64,000 nt of DNA. It comes from Bacteroidota bacterium. GTDB lineage: Bacteria; Bacteroidota; Bacteroidia; Flavobacteriales; Flavobacteriaceae. Location of the stretch: NCBI GenBank assembly GCA_024280635.1, contig JAJRPS010000002.1:1-64000 (forward strand), in the 5' to 3' direction. Within the stretch, counting starts at the first letter, position 1. Every line of letters begins with the position of its first letter. Shown piece by piece: positions 16,873 through 24,791 of the stretch. Below the pieces are notes generated by a model. The model was given only the letters and a program-made list of their open reading frames with translations, was not told where the DNA came from and did not search any database. The translations under genes were made by a program, and so were the position numbers.

Positions 16873-17751
16873 ATGAGCACATCTTTTGAGAAATTTCAGA
16901 AAAGACGATTAATATCGTCTTACTTTTCGGTAGTAATTAGTATCACTTTGGTACTTTTTTTATTAGGAATAGTAGGGTTATTGATTATTAATGCTCAAAA
17001 AGTAGAAAAACACTTTAAGGAGCAAATAGCACTTTCTATTGATTTTAAAGCAAATGTAAAAGATGCCGAAATGAAACAGTTGCAAAAAAGTTTACAATTG
17101 GCAGACTATGTAAAATCTGCTCATTTTGTATCAAAAGAGGAGGCTGCAGAAATGGCAAAAAAAGAAAATGGGGAAGATTTTATGGACTTTATTGGCTATA
17201 ATCCGTTTCAAAATTCCATTGACGTGTACGTAAATAGTGAATATGTAACCTTAAACAAATTAGAGGAAATTAAAACAAATTTACTTAAAAAAAACTATGT
17301 AGATGATGTTCGGTATGATGTAGATATCGTTTCTTTAATGAATAAAAACGTAAAGAAAATTAGTTTTTGGGGAATAGTAATAAGTGCTATTTTTACAATA
17401 ATTGCCATGTTACTCATTAATAGTTCTATCCGTTTAACCATTTATTCTAAACGATTTATTATTAAAACCATGCAAATGGTAGGAGCAACAAAACGTTTTA
17501 TTAGGCGTCCTTTTATTTGGAGAAGTATTAAATTAGGAGTTTTAGGTTCTGTTTTAGCGGTTTTAGGCTTGATAACGGTTGCGTATTATTTGGATAAAAA
17601 CTTCCCAGAATTAAGCTTGTTAAATAATAATTTGTTTTTTATTTTACTATGTTTAGGTGTGTTAATTTTAGGGATTTTAATTACTTGGGTGAGTACTTTT
17701 TTTGCTACCCAACGCTTCTTAAATTTAAAAACAGATGACATACATTATTAA
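16873..17751 (+). CDS. ftsX: Cell-division permease-like protein FtsX
   Basis: A 292-residue inner-membrane protein. It has an N-terminal cytoplasmic segment (FEKFQKRRLISSYFSVV), TM1 at about residues 20-43, a periplasmic domain with VKSAHFVSKEEAAEMAKKENGEDFMDFIGYNPF, and three C-terminal TM helices around RLTIYSKRFIIKTMQMVGATKRFIRRPF. FtsX works with the ATPase FtsE to couple division to peptidoglycan hydrolases. ftsE is not adjacent, as is common in Bacteroidota. ATG 16873 was preferred to an upstream TTG because MSTSFEKFQ is the usual N-terminus. It begins a unit with DUF3098, uppP and truB. Confidence 0.93.
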   Translation: MSTSFEKFQKRRLISSYFSVVISITLVLFLLGIVGLLIINAQKVEKHFKEQIALSIDFKANVKDAEMKQLQKSLQLADYVKSAHFVSKEEAAEMAKKENGEDFMDFIGYNPFQNSIDVYVNSEYVTLNKLEEIKTNLLKKNYVDDVRYDVDIVSLMNKNVKKISFWGIVISAIFTIIAMLLINSSIRLTIYSKRFIIKTMQMVGATKRFIRRPFIWRSIKLGVLGSVLAVLGLITVAYYLDKNFPELSLLNNNLFFILLCLGVLILGILITWVSTFFATQRFLNLKTDDIHY

Positions 17752-17827
17752 TCCAATAATTGGCAATTAATAGTAGGGCGATAGCCTTTCTTAAATATAT
17801 TTTTATTTTAAAAAAATTATAATCATT

Positions 17828-18070
17828 ATGAATAAAGAACAAAAACCTGATTTTATTTTTGGGAAAGCAAATTATAAAATTATGCTCATCGGTTTAGCCG
17901 TAATTGCTGTCGGATTTATTTTAATGTCTGGTGGAGGTAGTGATGATCCCAATATATTTAATCCGGAAATTTATAATTTCAGACGCATTCGTTTAGCTCC
18001 AACATTAGTGTTAATTGGTTTCGGAATTCAAATTTACGCCATTTTATTTGGTAGAAAAGAAGATCAATAA
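17828..18070 (+). CDS. DUF3098 small membrane protein
   Basis: An 80-residue protein with two TM helices (about residues 16-34 and 57-74) joined by a loop rich in Gly/Asp (SGGGSDDPNIFNPEIYNFRRI). The pattern FxFGKANYKIMLIGLAVIAVGF matches the DUF3098 family of Bacteroidota, conserved between ftsX and uppP. Its stop codon is directly followed by the uppP ATG, so translation is probably coupled. Function unknown; a role in envelope assembly or division is suggested only by location. Confidence 0.85.
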   Translation: MNKEQKPDFIFGKANYKIMLIGLAVIAVGFILMSGGGSDDPNIFNPEIYNFRRIRLAPTLVLIGFGIQIYAILFGRKEDQ

Positions 18071-18865
18071 ATGGAAATTATAAAAGCCATAATTTTAGGT
18101 ATTATTCAAGGATTAACGGAGTTTTTGCCTGTTTCCTCTTCAGGTCATTTAGAGCTGGGGAACGCTATTTTGGGTAATACAGCAACAGGAGAAGAAAGTT
18201 TGATTTTCACAGTTGTATTACATTTTGCTACCGCATTAAGTACCATTGTTATTTTTAGAAAAGATATTCTTGAAATTATTCAAGGATTACTAAAATTTCA
18301 ATGGAATGAACAAACACAATTTACAGTAAAGATTATTTTATCAATGATTCCAGCAGTTATTATTGGTTTGTTTTTTGAAGCAGAGTTAGAACAGTTTTTT
18401 GGAGGTAGTATTGCATTTGTAGGGGTTATGTTACTAATAACAGGGGTATTGTTATTTTTAGCCGATAGAGCAAAAAATACAACAAAAAATGTATCGTTAC
18501 CAAATTCCATATTAATAGGTATTTCTCAAGCAATAGCAATGTTACCTGGTATTTCAAGATCAGGAGCTACTATTTCAACTTCCGTTTTATTAGGTGTTGA
18601 TAAAACAAAGGCAGCACGATTTTCATTTCTAATGGTAATTCCTTTAATTTTCGGGAAAATAGGAAAAGATGTACTTTCGGGCGATTTATCTTTGGAGAGC
18701 ACCCAAATCATACCATTATCCGTAGGATTTATAGCTGCATTTATTTCGGGCCTTTTTGCTTGTACTTGGATGATATCTTTAGTTAAAAAAAGCAAGTTAT
18801 CCTACTTTGCATACTATTGCTTTATTGTTGGATTTATCGCAATTGGATATACGTTATTTAAGTAG
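18071..18865 (+). CDS. uppP: Undecaprenyl-diphosphatase
   Basis: A 264-residue polytopic membrane enzyme of the BacA/UppP family that dephosphorylates undecaprenyl diphosphate, recycling the lipid carrier for cell-wall synthesis. Catalytic motifs are visible: GLTEFLPVSSSGHL (Glu17, His26) and PGISRSGAT. Length and about eight hydrophobic segments fit. It starts immediately after the DUF3098 stop and is followed 28 bp later by truB. Confidence 0.95.
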   Translation: MEIIKAIILGIIQGLTEFLPVSSSGHLELGNAILGNTATGEESLIFTVVLHFATALSTIVIFRKDILEIIQGLLKFQWNEQTQFTVKIILSMIPAVIIGLFFEAELEQFFGGSIAFVGVMLLITGVLLFLADRAKNTTKNVSLPNSILIGISQAIAMLPGISRSGATISTSVLLGVDKTKAARFSFLMVIPLIFGKIGKDVLSGDLSLESTQIIPLSVGFIAAFISGLFACTWMISLVKKSKLSYFAYYCFIVGFIAIGYTLFK

Positions 18866-18893
18866 AGTACAACTAAAACCTACGAAGACACTT

Positions 18894-19604
18894 ATGAAAA
18901 CAGCAGAAGAATTTAAAGCAGGACAAATATTATTGGTTGATAAACCGCTAACATGGAGTTCCTTTGCAGCGGTAAATAAACTCCGTTGGGTAATCCGTAA
19001 GGCATTTGATATTAAAAAAATAAAAGTAGGGCACGCAGGTACTTTAGATCCGTTAGCAACAGGCTTATTAATTATATGTACAGGTAAATTTACCAAGCGT
19101 TTAAGTGAGTTTCAAGGGCAACCTAAAGAATATACAGGAGAAATTACTCTGGGCGCTACCACACCGTCTTACGATTTAGAAACTGAAGTAGACGCTACTT
19201 TTGAAACGTCACATATTACCGAAGCACAAATTCAGGAAATCGTAAAACAATTTATAGGCGATATAGAGCAATATCCACCTGTTTTTTCAGCGTTAAAAAA
19301 AGAAGGAAAACGTTTGTATGAGTATGCACGTAATGGAGAAGCAGTAGTGATAAAACCAAGAACGATAAATATTTCCGAATTTGAAATTACCAAAATAGAT
19401 TTACCTAAAATTGAGTTTAGAGTGGTGTGTAGTAAAGGAACTTACATTCGTTCTTTAGCGTATGATTTTGGGAAAGCACTAGGTTCTGGAGGATATTTAT
19501 CTGTATTGCGCCGCACCAAAATAGGTAATTTTAGTGTAGAGGATGCCTTTGGTCCTAAAAGTTTTGAGAAAAAATATTTGGGAGAATTACAAGAAGAAAG
19601 TTAA
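18894..19604 (+). CDS. truB: tRNA pseudouridine(55) synthase
   Basis: A 236-residue enzyme making pseudouridine 55 in the T loop of tRNAs. It has VDKPLTWSSFAAVNKLR, then GHAGTLDPLATGLL with the catalytic Asp, KEYTGEITLGATTPSYD, PPVFSALKKEGKRLYEYAR and CSKGTYIRSLAYDFG. The extra C-terminal PUA domain of longer TruB is absent, as usual in Bacteroidota. ATG 18894 is chosen; an upstream in-frame start would overlap uppP and adds no conserved sequence. Confidence 0.95.
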   Translation: MKTAEEFKAGQILLVDKPLTWSSFAAVNKLRWVIRKAFDIKKIKVGHAGTLDPLATGLLIICTGKFTKRLSEFQGQPKEYTGEITLGATTPSYDLETEVDATFETSHITEAQIQEIVKQFIGDIEQYPPVFSALKKEGKRLYEYARNGEAVVIKPRTINISEFEITKIDLPKIEFRVVCSKGTYIRSLAYDFGKALGSGGYLSVLRRTKIGNFSVEDAFGPKSFEKKYLGELQEES

Positions 19605-19646
19605 ACAATTTTATTATGACGTTACAAAGTTGAATAGACATTATAT

Positions 19647-19678
19647 ACAAAGGCTGACATTTTATTGTCAGCCTTTGT
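19647..19678. terminator. Bidirectional terminator between truB and the thioredoxin-like gene
   Basis: A perfect 13-bp stem ACAAAGGCTGACA / TGTCAGCCTTTGT with a 6-base loop, between converging genes. Confidence 0.75.
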
Positions 19679-19699
19679 AATATGATAAAGTATACTAAA

Positions 19700-20269
19700 T
19701 TATGCCATTACTGGTTTAAAAACAGTGTTGATCAAATCATCAACAATAGCTTTTCCTTTGTTTTTGGTGTACCAAACTTGTAAATCTTTCTTCAATTCAT
19801 CAGTTACTGCACCGTGTTTGGCTTTGTAATCAACAACCATTTGTGTTGCTTCGTTTGGGCGAGGTCCAAATTCTGAAATTACATCATTATTAGCATCAAA
19901 AGCTACTAATTTTGGGATTGCTCTACCACCATTGGTTAGGTGCTTGTCCATTACATCAAGGTTTTCATCACGTAATAAAATTTCTAAAGTAATGTTGTCA
20001 TTCAAAGCTGCAATTTTATTAATATAAGGTAAAATTTGAGCCGCATCACCACACCAACTTTCTGCTAAAACGACCCATTTCATAGGTGTTGTATTGGCTT
20101 TTATAATTTCAGAAGCTTCTTCGGAAACCATTGCTTTTTTATCCAAACGTTTCATGCGTTGATGATTTAAACTCGTAAAATTTACACGAGCTTCACTTTG
20201 ATCTGTTCCTGTTGATTTTTTTTGAGATACTAATGATTCCATTAATTCTCTATAAGCTGTATAGTTCAT
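19700..20269 (-). CDS. Thioredoxin-fold protein with CGDA motif
   Basis: A 189-residue cytoplasmic protein. The thioredoxin core is visible from WVVLAESWCGDAAQILPYI, with a single Cys73 (CxxA instead of CxxC), to GGRAIPKLVAFD, which includes the cis-Pro loop. Flanking helices are longer than in thioredoxin. Such monothiol, stand-alone proteins are common in Firmicutes and Bacteroidota and are of uncertain role, possibly a bacilliredoxin-like or peroxidase-like function. The start at 20269 (MNYTAYRELMESL) lies after a good promoter; the upstream extension has no conserved sequence. Confidence 0.8.
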   Translation of the reverse strand: MNYTAYRELMESLVSQKKSTGTDQSEARVNFTSLNHQRMKRLDKKAMVSEEASEIIKANTTPMKWVVLAESWCGDAAQILPYINKIAALNDNITLEILLRDENLDVMDKHLTNGGRAIPKLVAFDANNDVISEFGPRPNEATQMVVDYKAKHGAVTDELKKDLQVWYTKNKGKAIVDDLINTVFKPVMA

Positions 20270-20294
20270 TGTTTTAGTTTTTAATTCTATCTTG

Positions 20295-20302
20295 CAAAGA
20301 TA
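20295..20302 (-). promoter_or_regulatory. -7 promoter element (TATCTTTG) of the thioredoxin-like gene
   Basis: A perfect TAnnTTTG match followed by C, 25 bp upstream of the start at 20269. Confidence 0.55.
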
Positions 20303-20377
20303 TTGTATTTTCAAAATGCAGCGTGTAACATTTATTACAATAAAGACTATTGAATCTCTTATTTATAAAATTGACAG

Positions 20378-20947
20378 ATGAAAACCAATTTGAACCGTTG
20401 TGCTTGGTGCGAAAAAACCGATTTATATAAGGATTATCATGATAACGAATGGGGTGTTCCTGTTTATGAGGATCAAAAATTATTTGAGTTTTTAATTTTA
20501 GAAACTTTTCAGGCAGGTTTAAGTTGGTTAACTATTTTAAATAAACGTGAAAATTTTGTGGAAGCTTTTGAAAATTTTGATTATAAAAAAGTAGCACGAT
20601 ATGATGATGATAATTTTGGAGAGCTGGTAACTAATGCAGGTATTATACGTAATAAACTCAAAATAAAAGCAGCTATTAGTAATGCACAAGCATTTATTGA
20701 GGTACAAAAAGAATTTGGTAGTTTCTCTAAATACATTTGGGGTTTTGTTGATGATAAACCGATAAAAAACACCTATAAATCTTTAGCAGATGTGCCTGCA
20801 ACCACACCGCTATCGGACAAAATTTCAAAAGATTTAAAAAAACGGGGTTTTAAATTTGTGGGTTCAACCGTAATTTATGCCTACATGCAGGCAACGGGTA
20901 TGGTTAATGATCATTTGGCGAGTTGTTTTAGGTATGATGAGGTGTAA
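20378..20947 (+). CDS. tag: DNA-3-methyladenine glycosylase I
   Basis: A 189-residue base-excision enzyme that removes 3-methyladenine from alkylated DNA. It shows RCAWCEKTDLYKDYHDNEWGVP, AGLSWLTILNKRENF and GFKFVGSTVIYAYMQATGMVNDH. The zinc-snap ligands match: Cys8, His21, His179 and Cys183. Length is normal. It converges with recX, 24 bp apart, with no clear terminator in between. Confidence 0.95.
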   Translation: MKTNLNRCAWCEKTDLYKDYHDNEWGVPVYEDQKLFEFLILETFQAGLSWLTILNKRENFVEAFENFDYKKVARYDDDNFGELVTNAGIIRNKLKIKAAISNAQAFIEVQKEFGSFSKYIWGFVDDKPIKNTYKSLADVPATTPLSDKISKDLKKRGFKFVGSTVIYAYMQATGMVNDHLASCFRYDEV

Positions 20948-20971
20948 TTAAAAGTTGTGACACTTTTTGGT

Positions 20972-21445
20972 TTAAGGTAAAATCTCCTTAAGTTTATCAT
21001 AAACTAAATGACTTTCCCATCCTCTATACAACAGATAATCGGCTATTTTTTTACGTTTTTTGTACACATTACTTTCGGAGGCAGCATCCATTTTTTTGAT
21101 GGCTAAATAATGGAGTTTTTCAGTATAATCCACTTCATCTATTTCTTTTAAGGCTGTTTTGATGTTATAGGCAGAAATATTACGGAATTTTAATTCGCGC
21201 ACAATTCTATTTTTCCCCCAATGCTTAATATTAAATTTTCCACGGGCATAACTTTTTGCGAAGCGTTCTTCATTTAAAAAATTATGTTGTACCAAATGCT
21301 GTATAATATCATCAATTGCAATAGGTATCATTTGCATTTCTTTCAGTTTAGCATTTACTTCTTTATAACATCTGTCTTGATATACACAATAATGTTCTAA
21401 TTTCCGTTTGGCTTCAGTTACCGTATATGTTTTGTTTGATTTCAG
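20972..21445 (-). CDS. recX: RecX regulatory protein, non-canonical start
   Basis: RecX binds and restrains RecA filaments. The frame reads KTYTVTEAKRKLEHYCVYQDRCYKEV, then FLNEERFAKSYARGKFNIKHWGKNRIVRELKFR, and ends with WESHLVYDKLKEIL, the full three-helix-repeat family. The first ATG in frame (21337) would remove the conserved first helical repeat. Upstream of it the frame stays open to a stop at 21469-21467 but contains no ATG, GTG or TTG. Candidates are CTG 21445 (157 residues, the normal length) or ATC 21448. The promoter at 21481-21488 places the transcript start just upstream. Either a rare start codon is used or the start has mutated. Confidence 0.85.
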   Translation of the reverse strand: MKSNKTYTVTEAKRKLEHYCVYQDRCYKEVNAKLKEMQMIPIAIDDIIQHLVQHNFLNEERFAKSYARGKFNIKHWGKNRIVRELKFRNISAYNIKTALKEIDEVDYTEKLHYLAIKKMDAASESNVYKKRKKIADYLLYRGWESHLVYDKLKEILP

Positions 21446-21455
21446 GATATGAAAG

Positions 21456-21486
21456 TATTTGTAATGTTATAGATACATTACAAATA
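21456..21486. promoter_or_regulatory. Perfect 12-bp inverted repeat over the recX promoter
   Basis: Arms TATTTGTAATGT (21456-21467) and ACATTACAAATA (21475-21486) are separated by 7 bases. The right arm overlaps the minus-strand -7 element, so a bound dimeric repressor would block recX transcription; alternatively it forms a hairpin at the 5' end of the mRNA. The core ATGT-N7-ACAT recalls PadR-type operators (ATGT-N8-ACAT) but is one base shorter. Confidence 0.55.
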
Positions 21487-21488
21487 TA
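21481..21488 (-). promoter_or_regulatory. -7 promoter element of recX (TATATTTG)
   Basis: A perfect TAnnTTTG match on the minus strand, about 35 bp upstream of the probable recX start. Confidence 0.6.
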
Positions 21489-21530
21489 GGATATTATCTA
21501 TTCTACTTACAGAATTTATTGATAAAGCTA

Positions 21531-21790
21531 TTACAAGATTTTTAATGTTATTTTTATACCTACTTTAAGGCTTTTGTGACAGGTGACACAGTTGTTTAAA
21601 AGACTATTGAGCGCTTTCTGTGTTTGTTTTGGATTAAAATTAGTTTCAGTATTTTTTGCTAATTCATCAAACATACTGTGTGTACTCATTCCTAATGCTT
21701 TGAAACCAGCAGGTAAAGATTTCACTAACCCTTTAGGGGTATGATCTACTACTGAACCTTCTGATTTTTTGCGGCATCAATAATTTTCTC
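21531..21790 (-). pseudogene. Remnant of a cytochrome c'-like gene
   Basis: Only the C-terminal part survives. The frame reads KSEGSVVDHTPKGLVKSLPAGF, FKALGMSTHSMFDELAKN and LNNCVTCHKS, with a CxxCH haem-binding motif close to the end, as in helical cytochrome c' proteins. Upstream, a poly-A run of six (21765-21770, T on the plus strand) shifts the frame; seven would join it to EKIIDAAK. Before that point the sequence runs into the end of the TonB receptor gene with no signal peptide or start. The gene is thus 5'-truncated and frameshifted. The remaining frame of about 64 codons could be translated from GTG but would not be exported. Confidence 0.65.
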
Positions 21791-21810
21791 ATAATTTTAT
21801 TTTAACAAAA

Positions 21811-23610
21811 TTACTTAAAATTATATTTTAGTCCAAATAAAACATTTCCTTTAGGCATTGGTACTAAACTAGTTTCAGTATATTCCGTATTAAAAATATT
21901 ATTTGCAATTGCCGAAATTTCTAGTGAATTTAAGGTGTAGGTTAACTTAGCATCTATGGTGTTATAACTTTTTTGATTGTTACGTTCAGCAAATTTATAC
22001 GTAATACTTTGTTTAATGTTTTTAAAAAATTGAGAAGAATAAGTAGTGGTAATATGATGTTTTAAAGAGTTTATGGAGTAACGAGAAAAGTTAATATTAC
22101 TAGTTTTTAAATCATCTTCTAAAAAGGTATACCCAAATGAAAGCCTTTGTGAGTAATCATTCATGTTGTACTTGTAAGATGCATTTACTTCATACCCTAA
22201 AGTATTTAATTTTTGAATGTTAGTAGCTTGCCATTTATCAGTGATATTATTTTTTGCATAATCAATTAAATTTGAGGCATCTTTATTAAAAAATACTGCG
22301 GAAAAATTAAATTTACCTGAATTGTATTTCACTCCAATCTCTTCTGTGATAGCTTCTTCAGGTTCTAAGTTTTCATCCCCTAAAGTTGTTGGAGAGGTGT
22401 AGAATAAATCGGTGTAAGTAGGGATTCTATAGGTATATCCCATGTTTGCATACACTTTAATTTTATCATTTAATTGATAACCTAAATCGATACCAGGGAA
22501 GGCATGGAATTTAAAATCTGAGAAATAATTCAATGATATACCAGGAGTAATATCTAATTTATCATTTAAGAAAACAAAGCGATGCTCTAAAAAGAAAGTG
22601 GTCATAAAACGATTTTTCGCGCCTAAATTATTACTTGACAAGTATATTTTTGCGATATCTACACCAAAACCAGTAATTCCTAAATTTGATTTATAAGACG
22701 CATTAACCATTGCTCCCATTTTATTACTAATGTGTAGGTTTCTATATAGTGATGGATTGCTTCTTACAAAAACATACATATCTTGATTTCTTTTCCAATA
22801 TAATTTTGGTTTCCAGGTAAATTTATCGGTTTTATAAGTGGTAGATAAACCAATTAAACTGGCTTGAGTTTCTTCATATTGATCAATATACGCTGGTGAT
22901 GCATAAAATCCATTTGCTCCAAATTTACGTTCACTAAATGTAGCGAGTAAGTTTATAGGAGTCTTGTTTTTATTAAAGGTGATTTTTACAAAGTAGTTTT
23001 GATTATCAAAGTCAGTATTATATCGATATCCATCTGATAAATTTCTTGAATAATGTACAATATGGGATGATTTTTCTAAACTACTCGTAACGGTAATGCC
23101 TACATTTTTTTGATAAAATGAACCTGCTTCAGATTTTAATATTACCGCATTTGTTGTTGTTGCTTTTTTGGTAACAATATTAATGGCACCTGTAAATGCA
23201 TTTTGTCCAAAAACGCGCGCAGCAGCACCTTTAATAATTTCAATGCGTTCAATTACCTCAATTGGTAATGCAATGTTTAAGGTGTGGTGTCCTGTTTGAG
23301 AGTCTTCTACCTTTATACCATCAATTAACAATAGTGTTTGGTCAAAACTCCCACCTCTAATATACAAATCTGCTTGCATACCGTTTGTGCCTCTTTGCCT
23401 AACATCAATACCTGCTACTTGTTGTAATAAATTAACTACAGTGCTTGCAGCGCTATTTTTAATTTCTTGTGCGGTAATAACAGTAATTGTTCTGGAGTCT
23501 TTTTTGAAAGGCAAATCAATTCTTGTAGAGGTAATGAGTACCGAGTCTAATTTTTGCTGACCAAAAATAAAACAGGTTATTAATAATGTATATATGTATA
23601 GGTATTTCAT
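21811..23610 (-). CDS. TonB-dependent outer-membrane receptor (BtuB-like)
   Basis: A 599-residue receptor. A signal peptide (MKYLYIYTLLITCFIFGQ) is followed by SVLITSTRIDLPF (TonB box region), the plug domain (ITVITAQEIKN, LLQQVAGIDVRQRG, LYIRGGSFDQTLLLIDGIKV, IERIEIIKGAAARVFGQNAFTGAINIVTK) and a beta-barrel ending in a short aromatic strand (LFGLKYNFK). There is no CarboxypepD_reg domain and no SusD partner, so it resembles BtuB/iron-type receptors. The substrate is unknown. The leader was checked for a cobalamin riboswitch and none was recognised. The start at 23610 is chosen because it begins the signal peptide. Confidence 0.88.
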   Translation of the reverse strand: MKYLYIYTLLITCFIFGQQKLDSVLITSTRIDLPFKKDSRTITVITAQEIKNSAASTVVNLLQQVAGIDVRQRGTNGMQADLYIRGGSFDQTLLLIDGIKVEDSQTGHHTLNIALPIEVIERIEIIKGAAARVFGQNAFTGAINIVTKKATTTNAVILKSEAGSFYQKNVGITVTSSLEKSSHIVHYSRNLSDGYRYNTDFDNQNYFVKITFNKNKTPINLLATFSERKFGANGFYASPAYIDQYEETQASLIGLSTTYKTDKFTWKPKLYWKRNQDMYVFVRSNPSLYRNLHISNKMGAMVNASYKSNLGITGFGVDIAKIYLSSNNLGAKNRFMTTFFLEHRFVFLNDKLDITPGISLNYFSDFKFHAFPGIDLGYQLNDKIKVYANMGYTYRIPTYTDLFYTSPTTLGDENLEPEEAITEEIGVKYNSGKFNFSAVFFNKDASNLIDYAKNNITDKWQATNIQKLNTLGYEVNASYKYNMNDYSQRLSFGYTFLEDDLKTSNINFSRYSINSLKHHITTTYSSQFFKNIKQSITYKFAERNNQKSYNTIDAKLTYTLNSLEISAIANNIFNTEYTETSLVPMPKGNVLFGLKYNFK

Positions 23611-23804
23611 GTTATGTTTTTTTAAAAATTTGAATGCGCAATATGATATTTTTTTTTGATGGCACAATATTTTTATTAAAAAAACAGCACAAATAATTAA
23701 CTTATATTTAATAGTCTTAGGGGTAATAACTACTGCGGTTTTATTTCTGGTTTAAAATTGTTAACCGCCTATCGTAAAGTATTTCATGATATATTTGATG
23801 ACAT

Positions 23805-23844
23805 AAAAAATGGAAGTTAATAAATTACTAACTTCCATTTTTTT
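23805..23844. terminator. Terminator after rpe
   Basis: Stem AAAAAATGGAAGTTA with TAACTTCCATTTTTT. On the minus strand it follows the rpe stop by about 25 bp and ends in a T run. Confidence 0.8.
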
Positions 23845-23867
23845 GTCAAACATATTACAACTATAAA

Positions 23868-24527
23868 TTAGTCAATAATTTTTTTCATATTAGCAATGGT
23901 GGCTGTAGGGTCATCTGATTTAAAAATATAGCTTCCTGCTACCAAAACGTCTGCACCTGCATCAATTAATTTTTTAGCATTTTTATCCGTAACGCCTCCA
24001 TCAATTTCAATGCGAGTATTTAAACCTTGGTCGTCAATCATTTTTCTTAATCTTTTTACTCTATTATATGTCATTTCTTCAAATTTTTGACCGCCAAAAC
24101 CAGGGTTGATGGACATTAATAAAATCATATAACATTTTGGTAAAATATCTTCTAAAACAGCAAGTGGAGTGGTTAAATTTAAAACAATACCGGCTTTACA
24201 ACCTGCATTTTCTATTTGTGTAAGTGTACGGTGTAAGTGTACGGTAGACTCATAGTGCACGGTAATAATATCAGCACCTACTTTAGCAAATTCTTCAATA
24301 TAGCGTTCAGGTTTTTCAATCATTAGGTGTACGTCTAATGGTTTGGTTGCATGTTTTTTTATGGCAGCAATAACAGGCATTCCATAAGAGATATTGGGTA
24401 CAAAATGACCGTCCATTACATCAATATGAAACCAATCGGCATCACTATTGTTAATCATTTTTACATCACGTTGTAAATTAGCAAAGTCTGCTGCTAAAAC
24501 AGAGGGGGCTATTAATTTTTTATTCAT
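23868..24527 (-). CDS. rpe: Ribulose-phosphate 3-epimerase
   Basis: A 219-residue TIM-barrel enzyme of the pentose phosphate pathway interconverting ribulose-5-P and xylulose-5-P. It has IAPSVLAADFANLQ, DWFHIDVMDGHFVPNISYG (metal His and Asp), PLDVHLMIEKPE, VHYEST, MSINPGFGGQKF, and IEIDGGVTDKN followed by GADVLVAGSYIF. Length is normal. It has its own promoter and terminator, so it is monocistronic. Confidence 0.96.
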   Translation of the reverse strand: MNKKLIAPSVLAADFANLQRDVKMINNSDADWFHIDVMDGHFVPNISYGMPVIAAIKKHATKPLDVHLMIEKPERYIEEFAKVGADIITVHYESTVHLHRTLTQIENAGCKAGIVLNLTTPLAVLEDILPKCYMILLMSINPGFGGQKFEEMTYNRVKRLRKMIDDQGLNTRIEIDGGVTDKNAKKLIDAGADVLVAGSYIFKSDDPTATIANMKKIID

Positions 24528-24553
24528 TATAAATGATAGTTGTTGTTATTTTA

Positions 24554-24561
24554 CAAATGTA
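24554..24561 (-). promoter_or_regulatory. -7 promoter element of rpe (TACATTTG)
   Basis: A perfect TAnnTTTG match, 26 bp upstream of the rpe start. Confidence 0.55.
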
Positions 24562-24758
24562 CTACAAAAATTAAACTTCCTCACTTAAAGGATACAAAGC
24601 ATTAAGCTTTAATTTACAGACCATCAATGTAAAGAAAACCCTTTGTATGATCATTTTGCGGCTAACTTCTTATCAATGCCATAAACTTAAAAACAACATA
24701 AATCATTTCATAAGAAGTGATTTATGAATTAAATTTCGTGGCATTCAAATAAAAACAC

Positions 24759-24766
24759 TAATTTTG
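24759..24766 (+). promoter_or_regulatory. -7 promoter element of the cytochrome oxidase operon (TAATTTTG)
   Basis: A perfect TAnnTTTG match followed by C, 25 bp before the TTG start of ctaB. Confidence 0.65.
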
Positions 24767-24791
24767 CAAACCTATTTTTTAATACAAAAAT

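Noticed and set aside
23611-23867. Possible cobalamin riboswitch before the BtuB-like receptor
   Set aside because: No conserved B12-box or matching stems were recognised in the leader, so the vitamin B12 link is unsupported.
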